A stretch of DNA of 64,000 nucleotides from Mycosarcoma maydis (Eukaryota; Basidiomycota; Ustilaginomycetes; Ustilaginales), in assembly GCF_000328475.2 (NCBI RefSeq), contig NC_026483.1, positions 558,001 to 622,000 on the forward strand, written 5' to 3'. The notes under the pieces were generated by a model that made no database searches, had not been told where the DNA came from, and worked only from the letters and a program-made list of their open reading frames with translations. Of the stretch, positions 31,277-42,932 are shown one piece after another (the stretch's first letter is position 1; every line of letters starts with the position of its first letter). A program made the position numbers and the translations under genes.

Positions 31277-34105
31277 GACGATTACAACACAACAAGGACA
31301 TTTGGGTCTTCTCGGTTCTCGCTTTTGTTATGTCACGTGTACGACCGCCTCGTATTTGTATACCATAGTCTTGTCTCGTCTCTGTTGTCGTCGAGTGTCT
31401 TTGTTTAATCCTGTTTTGGTTCACTTTGTCGGTTCGTCCTTGGATTGGGTTCTGTTGTACGCGTCCTCGCTCTTCCCCTCGTTGCGTCTGGTTGTTCTTT
31501 TGTTATCGCATAGCTTATACGCGCATTGGTTGGATTACAAGCAGCAGCATCTCTTTCTGGTCCTACTCTGCGTTTCCCGTGTACCATGTGTGTGATGATC
31601 AGGTTGATGTGTAAGACAATACGTGAACATGTGCTTGTCGTATGCGGATGACAGGAGATGGTTGCAAATCGGGCCGTAAATCGACCGATGCGGTTGTTTT
31701 TGCAAGGGTTTAGAGTAACGAGTCACGCGAGTCACGAGTGCGAATCGTGATTCTGTTTGCCATCAAGAGGCGAATAATGAGCAAATACAAACACGAAAGC
31801 GTGAACAATATTTAATTCAGTGGGACCAAACCAGCCGTAAAATAGAGGTGACGAAAGACAAGCTGCGAAATCCACATCGTTACGATCATCACTCCGATCG
31901 GGAACCACCTAAGAAATGCGATCATTCGTGATTGCCACAGACGACGCCTGATGCGCCCCTTCCAGATTCCGTACGCTCCCGAAGTCGTCGACACTCGGCT
32001 TCTTGGATGCAGCTGACACCAGGCGCGCGGTAATACCTGCTCAACGTCGACCACACGACAGGGGTTCAACGCATCGCCACGTCCTCACAGCAAAGCCTGA
32101 TGCGAGCAGGACCTGTTACGAGCAGGACCGGACGGATTGAGCATCGGACAATGACCGCTGAACGAGAAACTGGAACCTCTCAAGAGAACATCGAAATCGA
32201 TCGAGTTCCGGAGCGGGCTAACTTTAGGGTTGATCATCTCACTTTGTGTCTCAAATTCAACGCTCAACAGGATGGCTGAGGATTTTGCGCGTGTTCTCGA
32301 GCAATCACGAATCACGCGTGTAACGCAAAAGGCGCAGGCGGCCACAAGCACGAAACCGACGGATACAAATGAAAGGTCTCGTGTGAACCACGAATCAAGA
32401 CTCGTGACTGTCTGTTCTCCGACGTCCCGACATACCAACTTGACCAAGACTTGGTCTTCTCCGCGTCTGATGTGGCGGGCGGGGAGGGCAGCATTCGAGT
32501 ATTACCGTAATTTGGCTCGAAAGTATTCATCAGCGGTCGGAGTTGAGGTTCCATGTTCACTTCTCGATACACACTGACTTATTCGTGATTGACGCTCCGT
32601 CCTTCGAACCTATCCTTGGCTCTGGCGAAAAAAGGTACACGGTCAGTCGTTCGCGCTTCTGTGCACATGGCACCTCGGCTCCGATGAGATGCTGCTCGGC
32701 TTGAAAACGACCCTGCATACGATTTTCGATCTAAACTTACACTCACTCACTTGTTCCGCATCTCCTGGCTTTAAAACCTAACTTAAGCCCCTGGTGTCTG
32801 CGCGGTGTTGCTGACGTCGTGGGAAATATGCACTGCCTTTGCCAGCGTTTGGCTGCAAAGTTGCCCAGCAGCAGCCGCCCGCCCGCCTGCATTGTTGTTG
32901 TGGATTGTGTGTGAGACGATGCAGCCTCTCGGAAGACTGCGCCCGTGATAGATGTCTGCGCCTCCTCTTGTTGGCGTGGAAGCCGCTTGGCGGCAGCCAT
33001 TTGGAAGCGTCATTCTTGAAGTTATTGCCGGAGCAACCAGAGTGATGACGTCGCGCGTTCACGCACAGTGCTTAACCTTTTGCTCCCGAGTGTCCCCCCT
33101 CCGGCCAGAAACATAGCTATCTCGATGTCTCTGCAAGGGATGTGTTGCACGACGGGTCGTGTCAATGTGATTTGATAATCCAGCGTTCTGTACAATAAAA
33201 TGGAGAAGCTAACTTATTGTATGATTTATTGTCTGCGCTACGACCCCTTCTGAGCCATGTGATGGGGCAATAAGGGTTTTTTTTTGTCTTGTCGACATAC
33301 TCCCACGCTCTGTGCCACAAGCGCCTCCCAAGCTGTGCAGTTGGTGGCTAATTCGCGTTTTCCACATGCACTGTCACCAAAGTGGTACTTTGGTGCACCG
33401 ACTCTTCCCACCTCGTCAACTCTAATCCCTTCCCAGGCTTTTTGAGCTGCCGTTTTGCCGCATCGCTTTGCTGCTTCGGTGCTACGAGTTCAGCCAAGGG
33501 ATTTTCTCTGTTTCTTCGTTTCACCTGATTCCGTGGGCCATCGAGACAGTGATTATAGCCAGCCAGCATATGAGATTGGCGAGTGTTGCCTCCTTTGCTT
33601 CTGATCACGCCTCTCCCCCCAGCTCTGCCTCAGTCGAGCGTACACTCGTACATCACCTCGTTTCATGAGCACTACGGCTGACGGCACGGCACGGCAGATC
33701 CCGAGGATCCCGGTCACACGCACGCGTCGCTCATTGCTTTGCCTCTCTCAAACACTTTTTTCCTTATAGAGACATCAGCTGTCTGGCCCAAAAACTCGAC
33801 CAGCGTCTCTTTTGATCCCATGTACTGCTTCTATCTCTGCAACCACCGCCGCCATCAACGTATCGCATCGAGCCTCTCTGCTGCCGCTGCCGAAAGACTA
33901 GCGTTTTCGAGTTTCACTTCGAAACAGTCTTTCTTTGGCTCTCTCCTACACTCTCTTTGTTCTTCTCAGTCGCGCATCGCCTTCATAACCACCCACTAAC
34001 CTTCTCTACCTCATAGTACAAATTCAGCTTTCGCCCTCGACACGTCTTGTCGGCTTCATCTCGTCTTTCTGAGCAAAAATTTGATTCCCTAGTTTTTCTC
34101 ACGCC
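31277..34105. other. 2.8 kb intergenic region
   Basis: Contains heptamer copies near 31730, 31925, 32302 and 32580, a poly-T run near 33280, and a C/T-rich final 700 bases that fit a long leader for the next gene. A 37-codon minus-strand frame at 31812-31925 encodes a hydrophobic peptide and is listed separately. No RNA gene was recognised. Confidence 0.45.
31812..31925 (-). CDS. candidate 37-residue single-span membrane microprotein or last exon
   Basis: The frame starts MIAFLRWFPIGVMIVTMWIS and ends in a short polar tail before TAA. Residues 8-25 would form one transmembrane helix, with basic residues before it. A TTCTTAG just upstream of the GTGGTTCC segment could instead be a splice acceptor, making this the last exon of a longer gene whose upstream exons I could not find. 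The ATG is preceded by the common AATCACGA repeat, which argues against a translated upstream part. Chance cannot be excluded at this length. Confidence 0.22.
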   Translation of the reverse strand: MIAFLRWFPIGVMIVTMWISQLVFRHLYFTAGLVPLN

Positions 34106-35834
34106 ATGTCGACGGCACAGCGTGGTAGACACTACACNNNNNNNNNNNNNNNNNNNNNNNNNNNNNNNNNNNNNNNNNNNNNNNNNNNNNNNNNNNNNNN
34201 NNNNNNNNNNNNNNNNNNNNNNNNNNNNNNNNNNNNNATTCAGCTTCGAATCTGTTCGCTACCCATCCAACGCCAGCCAGCCTAGCCTCTCTCACAGCTT
34301 CGCCACCCATACCGAGTCGACTTCCTCTTCTGTCTGTAGGCCTGATTTCGGCGACCATCCGCACAACATGTCTCAAAGTGACTGCGGCGCCAGCTTTGTC
34401 TCTGAAGTGCCGGCTTCCTATGACGACACTTCTGACATCGACGAGGTGCCGATTCCCAACCATTCCAAGCCAACGCTGATCAAGTTTGTCGAGCCTGTGG
34501 TGCATCGTGATCCTTCACATGGTCAGCCACGTCTGACGGGGATGAAGAAGAAAAAGATGCAGCGTCAGAAGGCAGCCAAGGACGACGACATGGACATCCA
34601 CCACCTGCCCTTGCTCGGCTTTTCCGATGCACGTACCAGATATGGCGACGTTGACGCTCTGTCCAAGGATACACTCACCTTTCCCGGCGTTCCTCCACGA
34701 GAGGCGGACAACACGCCCCAGCACGAACAATGGAACATTGACGCGATTGATATTGCGCTCGAGGACTTGGTGCTGGACAAGGGCAAGACAAGATCGACCG
34801 CGATCAGGGGTGGCGCAGCTCACTCGGTGCTCGACGAGGCACAGCAGGAAGAGAGACCGTATAGACGCTCTCTCGCTCAAAGTGACGCAAGACGTGCAAA
34901 ATACCTTCCCCCTCCTCCTCTCGATGCACCTCTACCACCACTACCACCACTCCCCTCTCCATCGACGGTGAGTCAGGACAGTGCGGCGCCTTCGGCAGAT
35001 GACAAGGTGGCTGGCTTGCGTCCTAGTCACGAACATCCTCTCACCGAGACAGCCGCCAACGTTGTGCAGCCTGCCTCGATCAAGAGCATGGCGGCACTGC
35101 GAAACACCGGCAGGTCACCCGCAGACAGCGACGACGACGTGTTTGCCTTTCGACCACCCAGTCAGCCCCATGATGGCGACAAAGTCCTTGGCGCTGTACC
35201 TGCATCTCGTCCGCTCCAAAGCACCAAAGTGCGACACAATTCTATGGCTTCGTCCAACCAGAGCAGCTTGCGCGACATGGACCCGCGTGAGATGTTGCAG
35301 CGCGCACGTGCTCAAGCGCTCAGCTGTGGTCTCGACGCCGAGATTGGTCACTCACTCGATCTTGAAGCTGAAGACTTGGATGCGGCAAGGAGCAGCACCA
35401 GCTATAGCGTCCAAGCCGAAGACCTGCCGCCTCTTCTCTCAAACCACTACTTGCAAGGCCACGTAGACCAAACGGAGTACGAACGTCTCAACCGACTACC
35501 CGAACGAAGGCAAGCTGTAGCAGCAGCTGCTGTTGCTGCTGCCGCCGCTGCCGCGTCTGGCAGCCACCGACTCTCTCACAAGCATCTTGCCAAACACAAA
35601 AAGGGAGCCGGCACCGTGTCGTTGGTGAAGCACTATGAACCCATCAGCATCCTCCGTGCAGAAGCAGCGTTCCTCAAGGAAGACACGAAGAAATCCGACA
35701 AGCCGAAGAAGGACCGTCTGTGGGCTGCGTCCAGCACAACTAACGCTTCTTGTTCGGACGTCTCGAGCGTCTCGGATAGCCAGCAGAGGTTGAAGTCGTT
35801 CAAATCGTCGATACGGCTCAAGAACTTGAAGTAA
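34106..35834 (+). CDS. unrecognised Ser/Pro-rich protein with basic tail, interrupted by assembly gap
   Basis: ATG 34106 (MSTAQRGRHY) is followed after 32 bases by 100 N. Coding resumes at TTC 34239 and gives 531 more residues to the TAA at 35832. No known domain was recognised. Visible features are a possible short conserved block KPTLIKFVEPVVHRD, a lysine-rich KKKKMQRQKAAKDDD, a proline run (YLPPPPLDAPLPPLPPLP), an Ala-rich helix of about 18 residues, and a basic C-terminus (HKHLAKHKKGAG ... SSIRLKNLK). It is largely disordered and possibly nuclear or cytoskeleton-bound through the proline motif; no function should be assumed. The frames on the two sides agree if the true gap is a multiple of three. 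Confidence 0.7.
34138..34237. other. assembly gap, 100 N
   Basis: Second run of exactly 100 undetermined bases, again a few codons after the start of a reading frame. Confidence 0.98.
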
Positions 35835-37504
35835 ACAGACGCTGAGAAGATTGCAGAAAGAAGCTTCGCTGCTCCTCTGTGATCCAAATGCACATTCATT
35901 TTCTCAGACAAGTAATGTGCAACTGTTATTCGAGCAACTGACGTGAGCTTCTGATGCCAGCAGCGCGACTCGCTTGCGTGGACTTGCAATCACGAATGCC
36001 CGATCTCCGATGTCCGACCTAGAGGTAGATGAGCTTCGCGAGACTTGTAGACTGGAAAGATGTAACGAGAAGCAACACCGCGGAGCTCCTGAGGTAGACG
36101 CAGTGAGGCGGATGTTGGCATCTGACTGGATCGGCCATGATCGAGAAGGAGAAGTAACCATGCCAAGTCGCCACAAGAACAGGGCCCTGGGCGCGCGTAT
36201 ATACAGTAATCGTGAATTAGCCCGCCCGATCTGGACACGCTTGATCATCAAGCATACGCTTCGTGCTTGTGCAGCGGTTGCGTGCTCCGGAGTAGCAGCG
36301 AACTTGGAGCGCTGGGCGCGCGTGTGTGTGTGTGCCTCTCATGACTCACAACTGGTTACGCCAGTTGCCGGTAGTTAGTCGAAACCAACCTCGATTCTTT
36401 TTCCAGAATTTTGATAACTTAAGTTGACTAGCGTGTAAGGTTAAAGTTGACTCACTTCGGAACCCTTATTCCCAGACCAACAACGAACGCGTTCACGCAG
36501 CAGACACTCAGCCTCACGACTCACCAATCTCACGACTGAGAGTCAGCGTCTCTGGGGTCTCTGCGTAACGGCGGCGTCTATTTTCTTTTTCCTTTTTTTT
36601 ATTGGCTTGGCCGTCACGGTATTCCCCATCTGTACTCACGACTGTACAGTTTGCGACTGTCTACTCAGTAAGGCACGAGGAAAGCTCATCCACACAGGAC
36701 CAAAAACGAAACACGAAACAGTCGTGAGTGTGAGTGTGAGTGTGAGTGTGTGTCAGTCCGTCGCTTACAATCGTGAATCACGAATCGGCATTCACGATTG
36801 GCCATGGTTGGTTGGCTAGTGCTAACCAAGTCCGCTCAACCTTGACGGCTTCTATCACCTACTCTGTTCGACACCCCACCAATTCACCATCAAGACCCTC
36901 TTCTAGACACGATCACAGATCCATTCAGCCTCATCACTTGACCTGGTTCGCTGCTCTCAGCTCTCGTCACCGCCTTGTCCCCACGCGGCTAGGTTCACTG
37001 TGCATTTCCACCTGCATACGCTTGCTGCACTCGGATCGCACTCGCACCGGCAAGACAAATCCTGGAGATCAATACAGCAACACAATCCCTCTCTCCCATC
37101 CCTCCTCTCTTCACTGTCTCGGTCACGCCCAGCGCATCTGTTCGTTCTGTCTTCAAAGGAAAATAGGCAGGACTACCGCAGCTCCGTTCGCAGCTTTCAT
37201 TCATCCCATTGACAGCATTATAGCATCCCGGCTCCCCTCGGCTAGTGCCTGCTACCTAGCCAGACACCCTTATCGCCTTGCACCGACAATCTGGCAAAGC
37301 TTGTTCGGCATTGGCAAGTCCTTGCAAGCTGCCAATGATCAATTGATCCCACCACCAACTTCCTGTGCAGCCTCTCGCCTGGTCGGCCCTCACGCCGTCT
37401 TGCTTCCGTGCTAGCATTCGTGATTGGTTCGATCACAAGTACGATAGCGCCGTCGCCCAACATTCACAAGATTGCTGCTCGTCCAGCACTTTTTCATCAC
37501 TACA
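35835..37504. other. 1.7 kb intergenic region, long C/T-rich leader of ZDS gene
   Basis: Holds heptamer copies at about 35987, 36770-36800 and 37413, a GTGTGA run at 36724-36752, a T-tract near 36590, and a C/T-rich 600-base stretch before the ATG at 37505. The 222-codon open frame in it (36746-37414) lacks any domain and looks like leader sequence. Confidence 0.5.
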
Positions 37505-40500
37505 ATGTCTGGCGGACCGATGCGCATCACAGACGATGAGCTCGCTCGCGAGGTTGAAGCGCTCAAATCACATCGCAGGCTCTCGGTCAATCGACCCGTT
37601 CTTGATCCTGACCTTCCCGATCTCGCAGCCGCTTATGGTGGAGGACAGGAGCTACTCTCAGTGCCGTCGCCTGAGCGTGAGAGGCGCGGCTACAGCCTGG
37701 TAGACGATGGCGCTGTATTGATACGCAGCCCTTCTTCCTCTTCGTCAACCTCATCCCTTTCTCCCGCCAAGAGCTCCTCCAATGAACGTGCGCGCTTCAC
37801 CGCCAGGCGCAGAGGTCAAGGCTCCGATCAGTCGTCTGGTTCCGAACCCCTTGCCGTTTCACCAACATGCCTTTCACCTGGCGCTTTATCCTCCACTGGT
37901 GACGCCTTTGACGGAAGGAGCCTTGCAACGTCACCGACCAGCATCACTCCTACCAGCCCTCAATCGCCAAAGGATCCCAGCCATCTCTTTTGGGTCCCTG
38001 CATCGGTGCATCCAGAGATCTCGCCGTCAGACTTTCGCAACTTTATCAAGGAGCATGCCGCTCGCGCTGTCTCGCAGCACCAAGGTCTAGATGATCCAGC
38101 GGTTCATGAAGACTCCCTGTCGTCTCTGACCGTCAGCGACTCTCCCATCGCACAACGCCTCAACTCGGTCCGTCGTCAGCAGCAGCAAGACCGACAGCAT
38201 CCTTCGCAAGACGCGCGAGGCGCACTCATCGGTCGCTCCACCTCGATTTCGCGACGCGCAAGTACGCTCCGACGCCAGTATCGTCCAGAGCACGACAACG
38301 ACGACACAGATGAAGACAAAGCTCCGCGCCAGCTCGAGCGCAATCGCAGTGGCCTGAGTCGCGGCACGTACGGTCTCGCGATACCCAATCTCACCATTGA
38401 TGATTTGCAAAAGCTCGAAGAGGCTGCTGAACAGGCCAGTCAGAACCAGGATCCCGCCATGCTCCGCAGTGTCCTCCGCCGTACTCTCAGTCTCAACACC
38501 ACTCCCGACTTGGACACAATCGATGCCATGCCAGCCCAGCCGATCCAAGATCCGGATGCACCTATCATTGTGCCCAAACCGGGTCAAATATTGCGACGGG
38601 CCGCAAGGACAAAAATGCGCAAGGCCTCCGGCGACTCAGGCCGTGGCAGCTTGGCGTCAAGGCGGCGTGCTCCTCGCAACTCCACAGATGCAGACACCTC
38701 TGCTCCCTCTGAAGGCAGTCGCACGTGGGAGTTACAGAAGCAGAGCAGTACCGAGGAGATGGAGAGGCGGCATAGCGGCCAGTCTGAGTTCTCCTCTGGT
38801 GCCGACGATGATTCGTCGGCAGGCGATAGCTCGTCGCGTCCGGTCTCGACCGAGGCGACCGATTCGATCGTGGATGCTTATTCACGCGATTCGTATCAGT
38901 CTGACGTCTCCCAAAGGACCAGCTTCACCTCTGTTGTCGATAGTACAGGCTCGGACGCGAGTCCCACGAGTGGCTTTGCTAGGCGTGCCGACCTCGAACG
39001 CCCACATTCGCCACCTCACACGCCTACACAGGAATCCGTCACAACCTTGGGCCCAGCACAGCCTGGTCCGCCGATACCGCAGCAAGAGGCGTTGCGCATC
39101 TCGGACCCGCCTGAGACCTCCCGGCCTGATCAGATCAAGCCCATCCCAGTCTCGCATCGTCCGCCGATGCCGTCGTTCGAAAAGACGCTGCCTCAACAGT
39201 ACCAGCAAAAGCAGGCTCCCCGGCCCACCAGTTCCAGTACGAATTCGGATGTGCAACGCCGTGATGTGCAGCCTATTTTGCCCTCAAAGCCTCAGATCGC
39301 GCCGATCGTGACCAATCAGCAGCAGCAAATCTCGCATCGACAGTCGCAGCCGATGCCACCACAAACATCCTCGCAACCCCTGGTCTCGACCACCATCAAG
39401 CAGAAGGAAAAGGAGCGCAAAGGTGCATTCGGTCTCTCGTGGTTTGGACTGGGCAAGGACGATGAGGATGATCGAGCCAAGCTGGAGAAGGAGTCGCAAA
39501 AGAAACGAGAGAAGCACGAGAAGCGTGAACGCAAAGAGCGCGAGAAGGAGGAAAAGGAAAAGGAAGAGAGCAGCTCGTCGAGCTTTCTCGGTGCGCTCTT
39601 TGGCAAGAAGAAAGGCAGCGACGAACCGTCTCAACATACCGGGTCTCGTCCTCTTAATGGTCAACTCACCGCCGGGAGTTTATTGGAGCGGAGCGAGATG
39701 GGAGCCTACGGCAAGGGCAACTACTTTTACTCGCGCTATCCTATCCACATTGAGCGTGCTGTCTACCGCCTCAGCCATATCAAGCTGGCAAATCCGCGTC
39801 GTCCACTGTATGAGCAGGTGCTCATCTCAAACCTCATGTTTTGGTATCTGAGTATTATCAATCGGTCCACTCAGGGTCCATACGGAGTTCAGCAGCAAGG
39901 GCAGGCGCAGCAGAGCAACGGCAACGGCAACACTGGGTCGCAACCATTAGAGCAAAACGGCCACAACGCTCAAGGATTATCAGGAGCGGATTCGAACGGA
40001 TTCGGAGCCGGAGCTGCATCGTCCTCGCATGTCGACACTGCCAGCGCCTACGATGGGATCGATACATCGTCCAGTCCGGAATCGGAGGATTCATCGAGTG
40101 CAGAGCAGTGGGCTGGGGCTCAAGCAGGAGGTGGAAACGGTGCTGCGCTCAAGCAAAAGCGCAATGGGCTGGTGAAGCCGAACCGTGCACCAGCTGGTGC
40201 TCACCGTGGTCGCACTGCGGAAACTCCTATGAAGCAGCCCGGATACGGTATGCAGCATCGACAGATTGACGACGATCTCAAGACAATGGGATCGTACTCT
40301 GGCCAATCTGGAGGCTCGACAGGTTTTGTCGTGGGACAGGTGGTAGACGTCAAGGCGCTTCAAGCCAACACACCTTACCAGCTGGTGCCCGACCCACGAT
40401 CGGGCGATGCCACTAACCATCACGAGCAGGCAAAGTCGGCGACGACTGATTATTTCGGTCTGGGCAACCAATTTGAGACTTCGGAGCCCCTATGGCCCAG

Positions 40501-41260
40501 CAGTCAAGATAAGGACGCAGAGCTGAACCGATCGACGCAGCTGCATGCGGGTGGATCCGGCAGAGGTGGCTCCGATGGATCTCAGCCGAGCGCCGATGAA
40601 TACCGAAGAAGCTCGGGCCACTCTGCTGAGCAGCAGAAGTCCAGCTCGAGTGCCAGTCGACCGTATCGATCGGAAGCCGAAAAGGAACGTGCGTGGCTTG
40701 GAATGCGTAACACTTCTGGACGCGCTTCGCCCACTCACGGGTACGGATCCATTTCGCATTCGCAGCAGCAGCAGCTACTACAAAGCTCGCCCGATGGCGC
40801 AGATGGGCAGGAGACGTACCGGCGCTCGGAGCGCGTGGCTGCCGAGAGTCATCCACAAGGTCGTAGTATGTCGGTGGGCGGGATTGGAGCCATGAACCGC
40901 ACGGGCGATTGGGGGAATAGCGGCAGTAGCAACCCTTATCGTTCCGCTGATCGATCACGCAAAACGTCGATGGATCACTTGAGTTCCTCTGCCTCGAGTC
41001 AGGGTGTAGTGTCATCGAGTTCCACTAGCTCCACTTCGTCTTTTGGTACCATAGACGAAAGCGGAGGCAAAGCGTACGGCGGTATTCCAGCCTCGTCCAG
41101 TGCGTCGGCGTTGGAGTATGGCAGTAGCAGCGGTCTAAGGGACCATGACCCGAGACCGTACAGCACTGGCATTCACGGATCGCAGATCAGTCTGCCCATG
41201 GCGCCTGGCTCAAGCGCTATGCTGGACGCTGCTCGAACGAGTCAATCGCGTCGGAGGTGA
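37505..41260 (+). CDS. ZDS1: Zds1/Zds2-type regulator of PP2A and polarity
   Basis: A 1251-residue protein with both family signatures. The N-terminal motif is HLFWVPASVHPEISPSDFRN at about 160-180. The Zds C-terminal domain, about 718-788, includes YPIHIERAVYRLSHIKLANP and a following LYEQVLISNLMFWYLSIIN. In yeast this domain binds the PP2A regulatory subunit Cdc55 and promotes mitotic entry, Cdc14 release and polarised growth. Just before it sits a highly charged Lys/Glu helix (about 650-690) bounded by FGLSWFGLG and FLGALFGKKK. Unlike yeast Zds proteins, where the domain is near the end, about 460 Ser/Gly/Gln-rich residues follow. ATG 37505 is the first in frame. No intron is needed. Confidence 0.88.
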   Translation: MSGGPMRITDDELAREVEALKSHRRLSVNRPVLDPDLPDLAAAYGGGQELLSVPSPERERRGYSLVDDGAVLIRSPSSSSSTSSLSPAKSSSNERARFTARRRGQGSDQSSGSEPLAVSPTCLSPGALSSTGDAFDGRSLATSPTSITPTSPQSPKDPSHLFWVPASVHPEISPSDFRNFIKEHAARAVSQHQGLDDPAVHEDSLSSLTVSDSPIAQRLNSVRRQQQQDRQHPSQDARGALIGRSTSISRRASTLRRQYRPEHDNDDTDEDKAPRQLERNRSGLSRGTYGLAIPNLTIDDLQKLEEAAEQASQNQDPAMLRSVLRRTLSLNTTPDLDTIDAMPAQPIQDPDAPIIVPKPGQILRRAARTKMRKASGDSGRGSLASRRRAPRNSTDADTSAPSEGSRTWELQKQSSTEEMERRHSGQSEFSSGADDDSSAGDSSSRPVSTEATDSIVDAYSRDSYQSDVSQRTSFTSVVDSTGSDASPTSGFARRADLERPHSPPHTPTQESVTTLGPAQPGPPIPQQEALRISDPPETSRPDQIKPIPVSHRPPMPSFEKTLPQQYQQKQAPRPTSSSTNSDVQRRDVQPILPSKPQIAPIVTNQQQQISHRQSQPMPPQTSSQPLVSTTIKQKEKERKGAFGLSWFGLGKDDEDDRAKLEKESQKKREKHEKRERKEREKEEKEKEESSSSSFLGALFGKKKGSDEPSQHTGSRPLNGQLTAGSLLERSEMGAYGKGNYFYSRYPIHIERAVYRLSHIKLANPRRPLYEQVLISNLMFWYLSIINRSTQGPYGVQQQGQAQQSNGNGNTGSQPLEQNGHNAQGLSGADSNGFGAGAASSSHVDTASAYDGIDTSSSPESEDSSSAEQWAGAQAGGGNGAALKQKRNGLVKPNRAPAGAHRGRTAETPMKQPGYGMQHRQIDDDLKTMGSYSGQSGGSTGFVVGQVVDVKALQANTPYQLVPDPRSGDATNHHEQAKSATTDYFGLGNQFETSEPLWPSSQDKDAELNRSTQLHAGGSGRGGSDGSQPSADEYRRSSGHSAEQQKSSSSASRPYRSEAEKERAWLGMRNTSGRASPTHGYGSISHSQQQQLLQSSPDGADGQETYRRSERVAAESHPQGRSMSVGGIGAMNRTGDWGNSGSSNPYRSADRSRKTSMDHLSSSASSQGVVSSSSTSSTSSFGTIDESGGKAYGGIPASSSASALEYGSSSGLRDHDPRPYSTGIHGSQISLPMAPGSSAMLDAARTSQSRRR

Positions 41261-42932
41261 GCCGAGGCATGCATGATAGCACTAGCATAAGGGTAAGATC
41301 GGATATCAAGGCCAAGATCTGGCTGTTAATGCAATGGGAGAGTCAAATGCATCTACATTTAGCATGGTACCTGTGGGGTCTACATTAGATGAGGATCGCT
41401 TAGAGATTGTGTTGAGCCTGATCAAGATGACGAGGGTTCCAGGTGGTTCGCATGAAGACAATGGAGCGCGTGATCAGATTCTGCACTCCAGAATCGGGAC
41501 CTGAAGTAACTCAACGCAAGTCAAAAGCACAGTGAAAGGGAATTAAACTTTCGGCTAGAAGCTCGCTACCAGCGCTCAATGATATCGTGTTGAATCTGCG
41601 TTGAAAGCGTCGCCTTTTTTGGGCTGTCAGAGAACGTGTCGAGCTAACTTAAGATAGCCCTGGGGGCATGGGGTTCTAGGGAAGTGGAGGAAAGGGTATC
41701 GTGTTCGCGTAAGAATCGTGAATCCAGATCGGGAAACGAGCCCCTGTCGGTGCAGCTCGGCTAAGTTACTGAGGTGGAAAACATGAAAGCGAGTCTAGCT
41801 TAGAAGCACAGACTTTCACATTGGTGATTTTGGGCGCATTCCAACACGTCGTAAGCGTCTGTGGTGACAGCCAAGAGAAGTGAGAGGGGTGCTACTAGTG
41901 CGAAGCACTGGACGACGTTACGGTGAAGCGGGATGGCGGGTCTCTGTTCGTATGGCGATACGGGTTAGAACGATGTGATGGCAGATCAAGTGTAATCTTG
42001 AATGGCGCTTGCGGTTCATAGAGCGCTCATTCAGACGTGTCAAGATCGGCTCACTTTTTAGACTTTGCGGTCACGAGGTCGTTGGGACAGACAAGCGTTC
42101 GTGGTTGGGCAGGTCTGCTTGCACGCGTTTCTGGCTGAGATGCAGCGCTCTGATTCATGATTCGTGATTGGCTGTCAAATCGTGAATCACGAATGCACTG
42201 ATTCTCAATTACTCGTGACTGTATCTTACCACAGTTTTTTAAATCACAATAAGAAACCGCTCTCGTGTCTTTTAGGTTCACTGAAGCCGACGCAGCCCGA
42301 ACCCACAACCGTTGTTCATGCACGAGACGACTGCGTTGACCAACGGCAACATTCCTTGCGATGTCCACAAGCATCGCAGGATCGAGCCGAGCACAGTGCT
42401 TCAACTGAGCTACATGAGATAGTCAAACGATCCCTATCGCCCTTTGAATCGAGCCTGCGCGCCAAAGTGCGAAACGAACAGCTCGACGGGACGAAAATCG
42501 CGCCAAAAAAACTGTGCCAAATGGCTGGGTTGGCTAGCTGGTGGATGATTGGTCTGGAGTGGTTGGCAAAAATCGCGCAAATCGACTTTCCGATTGACAC
42601 ACGACATCGCAACCGAACTGAGCGGTGCGCAGCAGTCGCAGACCCGCAAGTGGTGAGTGGCGACTCGTGACTGTAAGAGGTGCGTGTCAACTCACGACTG
42701 GCTGAGTGTGAAAGTTGAGCGGTTTTCGCGCGCACCCTAACCCGAGCGAGACGTTCGCTAGCGAGTTGAAACTTGCCCTGTGCCCTACGTTCCGTGCACG
42801 CCGCAGCTGAGCTGGTGGAAAGCTATATTAACCCACGCTCCTCTTGTCCATCCACCTCCCCACGCATCACCACCTCGAATCCTCAACCCCGCTCGTCCTC
42901 TTGACACTTACCACACATCTACGCATTTCATA
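41261..42932. other. 1.7 kb intergenic region before metallothionein gene
   Basis: Contains heptamer copies at about 41705 and a group at 42160-42195 in both orientations. The short frames at 42164-42735 on both strands look like chance. The last 200 bases hold the metallothionein promoter elements listed separately. Confidence 0.45.
42795..42830 (+). promoter_or_regulatory. putative metallothionein promoter: MRE-like core and TATA box
   Basis: TGCACGC at 42795-42801 fits the animal metal-response core TGCRCNC, and CTATATTA at 42823-42830 lies about 100 bases before the ATG at 42933. The TATA assignment is reasonable. The metal element is only a match to a short consensus not established in smuts. 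Confidence 0.3.

Noticed and set aside
36746..37414. 222-codon open frame upstream of the ZDS gene
   Set aside because: No domain, composition follows the C/T-rich leader (Ser, Pro, Leu, His), and it contains the dispersed heptamer. It reads as 5' leader sequence.
42164..42735. Overlapping 139- and 168-codon frames on opposite strands
   Set aside because: No start context, no recognised domain, and they include dispersed heptamers. Probably chance.
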